Assembly (NCBI GenBank): GCA_016202525.1
Contig: JACQOM010000100.1
Location: 1-6,983, forward strand
Source: Chloroflexota bacterium
Lineage (GTDB): Bacteria > Chloroflexota > Dehalococcoidia > Dehalococcoidales > UBA2162
DNA: 6,983 nucleotides
Reading direction: 5' to 3'
Part shown: positions 1 to 5,254 of the stretch, piece after piece
Layout of the letters: every line of letters starts with the position of its first letter
How positions within the stretch are numbered: position 1 is the first letter of the stretch
Made by a program: the position numbers and the translations under genes
The notes under the pieces: model-generated
What the model was told of the DNA's origin: nothing
Seen by the model: only the letters and a program-made list of their open reading frames with translations
Database searches by the model: none

Positions 1-932
1 TGATGAATAGAGACAAAGGTGCCGGCCCTCTGTTTCATTTCCGGGGTAAGCTTCTTCAATCGCGGCATCTTACCCTCTCGAACATAGGTCTCCACCGCCT
101 CCTTAGCCAGTCTGGTCAATGGCGACATCGCTTTCAGGAGCACGCCGGCATAGCCCACCACGCTGGCAAAATCGCCGGTGGTATCACCGCTGGTCTGGTA
201 TCTCACCAGCTCGGCGCCAGCTACGCCCAGTTCTTTAGCCGCCGTGATAAGAGCCACCGCCGGAGCATAACCGCACATCGTGATACCTAGCTCCTCGACC
301 CGCTTTAACAATTCAACTTCATCCAGGTGCAGTATGGCTTCCAGTGCCTGGCTATCCTTCTCCCGCGCCGATTCCTGTGACTCATAATGGGTCATATCGC
401 TGGAGGCGATAATTACCACCTCTCTATCCAGCTTCATAATCGCTCTGGCTATTGCTCTGCCAATCTCCTGATAGATTTCACCGCTAGCCGGGGCGAGGAT
501 GATGGGCACCAGTTTGATATCAGGCTTAAAATACTGCAGGAAGGGGAGTTGCACCTCAATTGAGTGTTCATTTTGATGGGCAACAGAGTCTTCCTCCAGG
601 TTAGCCGAGGCCGCCAGAATCTGCTTGGCCAGTTCGGAGTCGATTTCGACATTACCCAGTGGTGTCTTCCAGGTGCCCTCGGTCATAATACTGAAGGGTT
701 TGCCCTGGCCGGTGTGATTGGGACCCAAGATGACAAAGGTATCCTTGAGTTTGATTCGGGAGATAGCGTCCCCGACTACCGGGCCCGAATAGGGATAGCC
801 GGCATGAGGCGAGAGCATGCCAATGACCTCTTCCTTCACCGCCTCTTCGTCTATAAACTCCTTAATCAACGACCTGAGACGGTCAGACGATTCAGGATAA
901 AACTGTCCGGCGACCGCCGGGTTTCTAATCAT
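1..932 (-). CDS. amrB: AmmeMemoRadiSam protein B (Memo-like) fused to protein A (AMMECR1), partial at left edge
   Basis: My translation of the minus strand from the ATG at 932 gives 310 uninterrupted codons and runs off the window. Residues 1 to about 266 are a Memo domain, related to class III extradiol dioxygenases. It has SPHAGY (His43), GPNHTG (His73), HQNEHSIEVQLPFL (119-132), SSDMTHYE (Asp179, His182) and MCGYAP (Cys220). From family knowledge, human MEMO1 binds metal through His49, His81 and Cys244; the counterparts here appear to be His43, His73 and Cys220. From about residue 269 the chain continues as the start of an AMMECR1 domain (SPLTRLAKEAVETYVREGK, then RAGTFVSIH), so AmrB and AmrA are one polypeptide. 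The AMMECR1 remainder is outside the window. The start is supported by GGGGGTGAGG just upstream and by an 8-nt overlap with the amrS stop, implying translational coupling. The protein should be cytosolic. The reaction is not established; the family call is secure, and the fusion is very likely. Confidence 0.92.
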   Translation of the reverse strand, partial: MIRNPAVAGQFYPESSDRLRSLIKEFIDEEAVKEEVIGMLSPHAGYPYSGPVVGDAISRIKLKDTFVILGPNHTGQGKPFSIMTEGTWKTPLGNVEIDSELAKQILAASANLEEDSVAHQNEHSIEVQLPFLQYFKPDIKLVPIILAPASGEIYQEIGRAIARAIMKLDREVVIIASSDMTHYESQESAREKDSQALEAILHLDEVELLKRVEELGITMCGYAPAVALITAAKELGVAGAELVRYQTSGDTTGDFASVVGYAGVLLKAMSPLTRLAKEAVETYVREGKMPRLKKLTPEMKQRAGTFVSIH

Positions 933-1971
933 CAGCCTCACCCCCTTTAGCGGCTATCCTGAAGTTAAGCTCCGCGCCACAGAACCGGCACTTCGAGCCT
1001 TCCAGCCCCAATACACTGGTCTGATAGCCGACCCTTTCCACAATTAGCTTACCACAGGAGTAACAAAAAGTATTCTCATTCTGGTGCCCGGGGACATTAC
1101 CGGTATAGATAAACTTGAGTCCGGCCTTCCGCCCGATGTCACAGGCACGCTCCAGAGTAGATACCGGCGTGGGCGGTAAGTGAGTCAGATGGTACGTGGG
1201 ATAGAACCTGGTGACATGCCACGGCGTCAGTTCACCCAGCTCATCCTTTATCCAGTGGGCAATACCTTCAAGCTGCGAATCATCATCGTTCATGGTCGGG
1301 ATGATATTGGTCACCACCTCGACATGCATCCGCCATTTGGTTTTCGCCCGCTTGGTAATTTCAAGGATTTCCCGCCAGTGCGGCACCTTAGCCAAATCAC
1401 GATAAAATGAATCGGAAAAACCTTTGACATCGACACGCCAGGCATCCAGATAAGGCCCGATAGTATCCATCGCCTCAGGAGACTGGTAGCCGTTAGTTAC
1501 ATAGACGGTGTACAGGTTGTTCTCTTTAGCCAGCCGGGCTGAATCGAGAGTATATTCGAACCAGATGCTGGGTTCATTATATGTCCAGGCTATACCCTGA
1601 CAACGGGAGCGCTGCGCCATTGTTACAGCCTCCTGAGGCGACATCTCCTGGCAGGTACGCTGTTGCGCGGTCCTGCCATCAGCCATAGATATTTCCCAGT
1701 TCTGGCAATGCTGGCAGTGGAAGTTACAACCAAGCGTGCCCATAGAAAAAACCGAACTGCCCGGAAAAAAGTGGAACAGAGGCTTCTTTTCTATGGGGTC
1801 GACCGCCACCGATGACACCAGAGCGTAGTTGATATTATAGAGAGTCCCCTCTCGATTCTGGTACATGCCGCAGACGCCGAACTTATCCGGAGTTATTTTA
1901 CAGCGCCACTGGCAGGTCTGACACTGGACCCTGGAATCCGGCAGCTTTTCGTAGAGCATCGCCTCACGCAT
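925..1971 (-). CDS. amrS: AmmeMemoRadiSam system radical SAM enzyme
   Basis: This is a complete 348-residue radical SAM protein. It carries the canonical CxxxCxxC cluster motif as CNFHCQHC (Cys82, Cys86, Cys89), which would bind the 4Fe-4S cluster that cleaves S-adenosylmethionine. A four-cysteine N-terminal segment precedes it (Cys17, Cys20, Cys24, Cys34), of the kind seen in AmrS and in proteins annotated as pyruvate formate-lyase activating enzyme-like. TYNEP (130-134), WRVDVKG (178-184) and TPWHVTRFYPTY (249-260) are family-typical blocks. The C-terminus has two CxxC pairs (Cys303/Cys306, Cys328/Cys331), a zinc-knuckle-like module. The start at 1971 has GGAG six bases upstream; Met5 has no comparable site. 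The gene overlaps the AmrB-AmrA start, so the two are probably made together. The family assignment is confident. The substrate is unknown, and a true pyruvate formate-lyase activase is unlikely given the length and the Memo/AMMECR1 partner. Confidence 0.95.
   Translation of the reverse strand: MREAMLYEKLPDSRVQCQTCQWRCKITPDKFGVCGMYQNREGTLYNINYALVSSVAVDPIEKKPLFHFFPGSSVFSMGTLGCNFHCQHCQNWEISMADGRTAQQRTCQEMSPQEAVTMAQRSRCQGIAWTYNEPSIWFEYTLDSARLAKENNLYTVYVTNGYQSPEAMDTIGPYLDAWRVDVKGFSDSFYRDLAKVPHWREILEITKRAKTKWRMHVEVVTNIIPTMNDDDSQLEGIAHWIKDELGELTPWHVTRFYPTYHLTHLPPTPVSTLERACDIGRKAGLKFIYTGNVPGHQNENTFCYSCGKLIVERVGYQTSVLGLEGSKCRFCGAELNFRIAAKGGEADD
936..945 (-). promoter_or_regulatory. RBS of amrB-amrA inside the end of amrS
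   Basis: The minus strand reads GGGGGTGAGG ending three bases before the ATG at 932, inside the last codons of amrS. It fixes the start of the fused amrB-amrA gene and supports coupled translation with amrS. Confidence 0.7.
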
Positions 1972-1977
1972 TGCTAT

Positions 1978-1981
1978 CTCC
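1978..1981 (-). promoter_or_regulatory. RBS of amrS
   Basis: GGAG lies six bases before the ATG at 1971, which favours this start over the internal ATG of Met5. Confidence 0.7.
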
Positions 1982-2001
1982 AGCGACTACACTTTGACTT
2001 A

Positions 2002-2010
2002 ATTATAGCA
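2002..2010 (-). promoter_or_regulatory. Extended -10 promoter of the amrS-amrBA operon
   Basis: The minus strand reads TGCTATAAT, a perfect -10 hexamer with the TGn extension. No good -35 hexamer lies 16-18 bases upstream, which is usual for extended -10 promoters. Transcription would begin near 1995, giving a leader of about 24 nt that contains the RBS. A second TATAAT lies at 2025-2030 with only a weak -35 (TTTGTT or TTGTTC), so it is the poorer candidate. This means amrS need not depend on the upstream transporter promoter. Confidence 0.55.
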
Positions 2011-2082
2011 CTCGACGGCAGCCGATTATAGGTGGCAAATTCTGAGAACAAATACAATATCGCCCACCGGTTCCGATAATAA

Positions 2083-3393
2083 CTAACTTTGAACGGAAGG
2101 TACTGCGTGTGATTTTCGAACCGGTTTGCCGGCAAACCCAAAAAATACAGAGCCTAAAGCAGTGAGGACAGTTATGATGGTAAACGCCAAGTGATAGTCT
2201 CCGTAGATGTCTGCAAGCCAACCCGCAAAGATAGGAGCACTGACCTGGGCTGAGGTCGAAAATATGTTAGAAATCCCCAAAATGAGGCCTATGGACTTGC
2301 GCCCGAAGTACTCGGCACGGATGGCATTCTGCGTAACACCTCTAATACCCCACGCCAGCCCATGGAATACGGTAAACAGAAAAACCTGTCCCATATTAGC
2401 AGCGTAGGTAAGTATAAGAAGCCCGATGCTGTGAGATAACATAGATGCCACCAGTAGCAGCCTCTTGTTAATCCGGTCAGCAAGAAATCCACCAAGCAGT
2501 CTGCCAGCAACAGAGAACACCGACAGCAGCGCTACGACGCTGCCGGCGGTCTCCAGAGATATTCCTAACTGTTTCACAAGGTGGGGCGCCAGATGGAGAG
2601 AGACGGCAGACACGGTCAAAAGAGCCAAAGCATGTCCCGCTCCAATCAGCCAGAAAGCGCGGGACCTTATGGCCTCCTTCGCAGAGAAGTCCTCTTGAGC
2701 CTTAGCCGGCGGAACTGGCTCAATCACCACATGTTCTCGTAATGTCCCTTCGGACGAAGCCGGATGGTCACCGTCCGGTAGGTAGCCGTATTGCTCTGGC
2801 TTGTGGCGTATTAATAACGCCAACGGGATACCGAGGAGCCAGATAATAAAGCCCGAGGCAAGAGCGGTAACACGCCATCCCTGAGTAGTCACGCTCCATG
2901 CCACCGCCGGCACAATAACTCCGCCTAATGCTCCTCCCGCCAAAGATATACCCAGAGCCAGGCTGCGCTTCCGGACAAACCAGTTAAATATAGCCACCAT
3001 GAAGGAAAGGTTACCGGCAAAGCCAGACCCCAGTGATAGAACCAAAAAAGCAACGAAAAAGGCCGGAATAGAATGCACTCTGCTTAACAAGATAAAACCA
3101 GCACCAAACATCACTACGCCTAGCACCACCACTCGCCGGGGCCCAAAACGGTCGGAAATCCACCCTTGGAGAGGGTCGAGGACTCCGCTCTCGACATGAC
3201 CTAAAGAATAGCCTGAACTTAGTAGAGTGCGGCTCCAACCAAATTCATTCTGGAGCTGCAGAAAATAAACAGTAAAACCATAGTTCAGAAACCCCAGGCT
3301 CAACGCATGTACGACACATGAAGACAGAACAATCCACCAACCAAAAAAGATTGATTGGACTCGTCCTTGTCTGACATTTAAACCATTTGGCAT
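2083..3393 (-). CDS. Major facilitator superfamily transporter (MCT/OFA-like)
   Basis: A complete 436-residue, very hydrophobic inner-membrane protein with the pattern of two six-helix halves separated by a charged cytoplasmic loop (about 196-245). The N-terminal FFGWWIVLSS...HALSLGF and the later EFGWSR (50-55) are typical of monocarboxylate/oxalate-formate antiporter-like MFS members. MFS motif A is seen after helix 2 as GWISDRFGPRR (77-87, Asp81) and again in the second half as GGFLADRINKR (301-311, Asp305). Length is normal for the family. It should exchange or co-transport a small solute, perhaps a carboxylate, but the substrate cannot be read from sequence. The ATG at 3393 has no obvious Shine-Dalgarno; no better in-frame start precedes the first helix. 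It stands alone between two intergenic regions with candidate promoters, so it is probably a separate unit. A candidate operator lies in its leader. A functional link to amrS downstream is possible but unproven. Confidence 0.9.
   Translation of the reverse strand: MPNGLNVRQGRVQSIFFGWWIVLSSCVVHALSLGFLNYGFTVYFLQLQNEFGWSRTLLSSGYSLGHVESGVLDPLQGWISDRFGPRRVVVLGVVMFGAGFILLSRVHSIPAFFVAFLVLSLGSGFAGNLSFMVAIFNWFVRKRSLALGISLAGGALGGVIVPAVAWSVTTQGWRVTALASGFIIWLLGIPLALLIRHKPEQYGYLPDGDHPASSEGTLREHVVIEPVPPAKAQEDFSAKEAIRSRAFWLIGAGHALALLTVSAVSLHLAPHLVKQLGISLETAGSVVALLSVFSVAGRLLGGFLADRINKRLLLVASMLSHSIGLLILTYAANMGQVFLFTVFHGLAWGIRGVTQNAIRAEYFGRKSIGLILGISNIFSTSAQVSAPIFAGWLADIYGDYHLAFTIITVLTALGSVFFGFAGKPVRKSHAVPSVQS
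2123..2138. repeat. 16-bp perfect palindrome in the 3' end of the MFS gene
   Basis: GGTTTGCCGGCAAACC is an uninterrupted perfect palindrome coding for part of the FAGKPV segment about 40 bases before the stop. It has no loop and no following T-tract, so it does not look like a terminator. A nearby pair GAACCGGT (2118-2125) and ACCGGTTC (2066-2073) is also complementary across the stop codon. Either could be chance. Confidence 0.35.
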
Positions 3394-3450
3394 AAATAAT
3401 TAGATTGGAACCGATGCCGTAGACAGTTACCCGGGAAAACGAACAGAAAA

Positions 3451-3480
3451 TGTCTGCTCACTCTGTAGTATGAGTAGACA
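3451..3480. promoter_or_regulatory. Dyad, candidate operator upstream of the MFS gene
   Basis: TGTCTGCTCA (3451-3460) and TGAGTAGACA (3471-3480) are inverted copies with nine of ten positions matching, separated by 10 bp. The dyad centre is about 70 bp before the MFS start codon. A further copy of the outer half-site, TGTCTAC, occurs on the minus strand at 3419-3425. A TTGACT at 3488-3493 would place a weak -10 (TACTAC, 3465-3470) at the dyad centre, the classical position for a repressor. As minus-strand RNA it could instead form a hairpin followed by TTTTCTGTT, but with an A-C mismatch in the stem. No regulator gene is present in the window. Confidence 0.45.
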
Positions 3481-3502
3481 ACCAAAAAGTCAAGCGGTCA
3501 CC

Positions 3503-3511
3503 ATTATACCA
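3503..3511 (-). promoter_or_regulatory. Extended -10 promoter candidate for the MFS gene
   Basis: The minus strand reads TGGTATAAT, a perfect -10 with the TGn extension and no convincing -35. The start of transcription would be near 3496, leaving a leader of about 100 nt that includes the dyad at 3451-3480. A weaker overlapping alternative uses TTGACT at 3488-3493. Confidence 0.5.
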
Positions 3512-3612
3512 TAGCGTATCCGTAAAGCATCTGCCCGGATTAACAAACGGGGAATTGTAAATAACCCCTGACTAACGCTTTTACAAAAGAGAAAGCCGTT
3601 ACACTCAAAGAT

Positions 3613-4404
3613 TCAGCGGACTAAAACGCAATCTTTGATACGGACATCCATTATCGAACCATCGTACTTACCGCGCACCGTCACCGTCTGCCCGGCAGTC
3701 AACCCGGTCAACTCGGATGCATCCCTTCGGTCAAACGTGCAGCGGACATTCTGCACCCTGACCTTCTCAGGACTGTTGAGAGCAACATAATAAACGTTAA
3801 GAAATTCTTTGACTTCTATCTTATCCACCACACCGGTCAAATTAACAGTCTTACCTATCAGATGGGCATTGGCCGCGATTACCCCCGTCTCATAGGCTGA
3901 AAGCAACTCTTCCACGGTTAAATCGATTGGAGGTGACGGTGGCTCAGGTTCCCGGACGACCTCAGATTTCGTCTCCCACACCGATACGGGTGAAGCCGGT
4001 TCAGATGTCAGCTTCACCTCGGCAGCAGGCATTGGAGGCGGTTCAGTTTTAAGCTCTGCTACCGGCGGAGCTTCCAATTCTGGTTCAAGCTCCGTCTCAG
4101 GTTCTGGCGGCGGCTCGGGGTTCACTCTGGCAACCGGCGCACGCGGGGTTTTTGAGAGAGGCCGGGCTTTAGATACCGGCGCTGGTGGCACACTAAAAGC
4201 AGGTGGAGGAGAAACATCAGCCTCCTCTTCTTCCGGCGATTCTGACTCCGGAGGCTCCGGCTCAGGCTGTTTCTTCCCTTTTAGCTGCCGATAGTTCTTA
4301 TCTACCTTTTTAAAGGAGCGGGACATTAACGGATAGCCACAATACTGGCAGGCCCAATCTTCGGTTCTGGCTGTCTCCCGCCCACAATTAGGACAGACTG
4401 GCAT
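3613..4404 (-). CDS. Zinc ribbon - Pro/Glu-rich linker - OB-fold (tRNA_anti-like) protein
   Basis: A complete 263-residue protein of three visible parts. Residues 4-22 form a zinc ribbon, CPNCG and CQYCG (Cys4, Cys7, Cys19, Cys22), followed by a basic stretch (FKKVDKNYRQLKGKK). Residues about 47-160 are low complexity, dominated by Pro, Glu, Ala and Ser, and are probably disordered. Residues about 163-263 begin with a short helix (TVEELLSAYE) and continue as a beta-rich domain with GKTVNLTGVVDKI, VRCTFDRRD, GQTVTVRGKYDG and VRIKDCVLV. That series resembles the tRNA_anti-like OB-fold family (PF12869). There is no signal peptide or membrane helix, so it should be cytosolic. OB folds often bind nucleic acid, but this subfamily has no settled function and I do not assign one. 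The start has AGAGGTG with good spacing and its own promoter. It lies downstream of purQ, without evidence of a purine role. Confidence 0.85.
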   Translation of the reverse strand: MPVCPNCGRETARTEDWACQYCGYPLMSRSFKKVDKNYRQLKGKKQPEPEPPESESPEEEEADVSPPPAFSVPPAPVSKARPLSKTPRAPVARVNPEPPPEPETELEPELEAPPVAELKTEPPPMPAAEVKLTSEPASPVSVWETKSEVVREPEPPSPPIDLTVEELLSAYETGVIAANAHLIGKTVNLTGVVDKIEVKEFLNVYYVALNSPEKVRVQNVRCTFDRRDASELTGLTAGQTVTVRGKYDGSIMDVRIKDCVLVR

Positions 4405-4408
4405 TAAA

Positions 4409-4415
4409 CACCTCT
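4409..4415 (-). promoter_or_regulatory. RBS of the zinc-ribbon/OB gene
   Basis: AGAGGTG ends four bases before the ATG at 4404; it is the strongest Shine-Dalgarno match in the window and fixes this start. Confidence 0.75.
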
Positions 4416-4422
4416 AGCTCAA

Positions 4423-4451
4423 AGTATTACATCGAACCCGCAGTTTGTCAA
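4423..4451 (-). promoter_or_regulatory. Sigma-70-type promoter of the zinc-ribbon/OB gene
   Basis: The minus strand has a perfect TTGACA (-35, 4446-4451), a 17-bp spacer and AATACT (-10, 4423-4428, four of six matches). Transcription would begin near 4416, leaving a leader of about a dozen bases that includes the RBS. It sits entirely within the 72-bp gap after purQ, so the gene can be expressed apart from the purine cluster. I see no terminator between purQ and this promoter, so read-through is also possible. Confidence 0.55.
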
Positions 4452-4476
4452 TACAAATAAACGTGCCGGTATTCAT

Positions 4477-5247
4477 CTAAAGGCTTTCAGCCCAGGCAAC
4501 AGCGTTACGGAATATGGCCAGGCCGTCACCGGATTCCCGTGCTCCTCGCCTGGTCCACTGCGGGTGTTGAGTCCCCCGAATATGACGTTCCGGGTGCGGC
4601 ATCAAGCCGAAAATCCGCCCCGAACTATCACAAATGCCGGCGATATTGCCGGTGGAGCCATTGGGATTAGCGGGATAGCCGACGTTGGTATTTCCCTGTT
4701 CGTCAGCATAACAAAGAGCAACATTCGAATCGGCTAAAGCGCCGGGGAGAGCCACGACCTTGCCCTCGCCATGAGCCACCGGCAGATACAGACTATCAAT
4801 ACCTCTGGTGAAAACGCACGGACTCTTCGGGTTCGCCGACAGATACACCCAGCGGCACTCGAACTTTCCCGAATCGTTAGTCGCCAGGGTCAATTTTGGT
4901 TGAGCGCCGCCGGATAGCTCCGGCAAAAAGCCAGCCTTCACCAGCGCCTGAAAGCCGTTACAAATCCCCAGAATGAGCTTGCCATTTTCAATGAACCGCA
5001 GAATATCCTCATCAAGCTTCAGTCGCAATTCATTGGCCAGTACCTTACCGGCGGCGATATCATCACCATAGGTAAAACCGCCGGGGATAACCATTATCTG
5101 GTAATCTTCCAACCGCTCCTCGCGGCGAATCAACTGGTTGACATGAAATAAAGCTGTTTCAGCGCCGGCCTGCTGGAAAGCAAATGCAGTTTCAGCATCG
5201 CAGTTTGTTCCCGGAGCACGTATTACCAGTGTTCTTACCCTAGCCAT
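4477..5247 (-). CDS. purQ: Phosphoribosylformylglycinamidine synthase, glutaminase subunit PurQ
   Basis: A complete 256-residue class I glutamine amidotransferase. It hydrolyses glutamine and passes ammonia to PurL for conversion of FGAR to FGAM in de novo purine synthesis. The start APGTNCDAE (11-19), PGGFTYGDDIAAGKV (55-69), the nucleophile elbow LGICNGFQAL (Cys96) and MPHPERH with the catalytic His218 and Glu220 are all present. It is somewhat longer than the roughly 227-residue Bacillus PurQ, because of extra C-terminal sequence (HPQWTRRGARESGDGLAIFRNAVAW). That segment recalls the longer PurQ forms of other lineages. The ATG at 5247 lies seven bases after the purL stop; the preceding GAAAGAAG is only a weak RBS, so translation is probably coupled to purL. 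Subunits assemble in the cytosol. Identification is firm. Confidence 0.97.
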   Translation of the reverse strand: MARVRTLVIRAPGTNCDAETAFAFQQAGAETALFHVNQLIRREERLEDYQIMVIPGGFTYGDDIAAGKVLANELRLKLDEDILRFIENGKLILGICNGFQALVKAGFLPELSGGAQPKLTLATNDSGKFECRWVYLSANPKSPCVFTRGIDSLYLPVAHGEGKVVALPGALADSNVALCYADEQGNTNVGYPANPNGSTGNIAGICDSSGRIFGLMPHPERHIRGTQHPQWTRRGARESGDGLAIFRNAVAWAESL

Positions 5248-5254
5248 CTTCTTT

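Larger units (their letters stand above)
3394..3612. other. 219-bp intergenic region before the MFS gene
   Basis: This non-coding gap separates the stop of the zinc-ribbon gene from the start of the transporter. Besides the promoter and dyad listed separately, I see only weak secondary structure: GGGG/CCCC arms (3549-3552 and 3565-3568) and AACGCTTT/AAAGCCGTT arms (3574-3581 and 3592-3600). Neither is followed by a good T-tract on the minus strand. I recognise no riboswitch, tRNA or small ORF. Confidence 0.6.

Noticed and set aside
3..950. Plus-strand open frames at 3-290 and 564-950, and a minus-strand frame at 449-652
   Set aside because: They lie within the well-supported AmrB-AmrA reading frame on the minus strand and their translations resemble no known family.
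1180..1410. Overlapping plus-strand open frames inside amrS
   Set aside because: Antisense shadows of a strongly conserved radical SAM gene.
925..1971. Pyruvate formate-lyase activating enzyme as the identity of the radical SAM gene
   Set aside because: This label is common for the family, but the length, the C-terminal CxxC pairs and the adjacent Memo-AMMECR1 gene point to AmrS, and no glycyl-radical enzyme gene is present.
2003..2510. Minus-strand frames at 2003-2221 and 2289-2510 near the MFS end
   Set aside because: Out-of-frame with the intact MFS gene, with Cys/Trp-rich composition typical of shifted frames; there is no sign that the transporter is frameshifted.
3442..3480. Dyad plus TTTTCTGTT as an intrinsic terminator or attenuator on the minus strand
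   Set aside because: The stem would be modest in GC with an A-C mismatch and a 10-base loop; I prefer an operator, though an attenuator is not excluded.
3549..3568. GGGG/CCCC hairpin as a terminator of the zinc-ribbon gene
   Set aside because: Only four continuous base pairs with a 12-base loop, and the following GTTTGTTAA is not a convincing T-tract.
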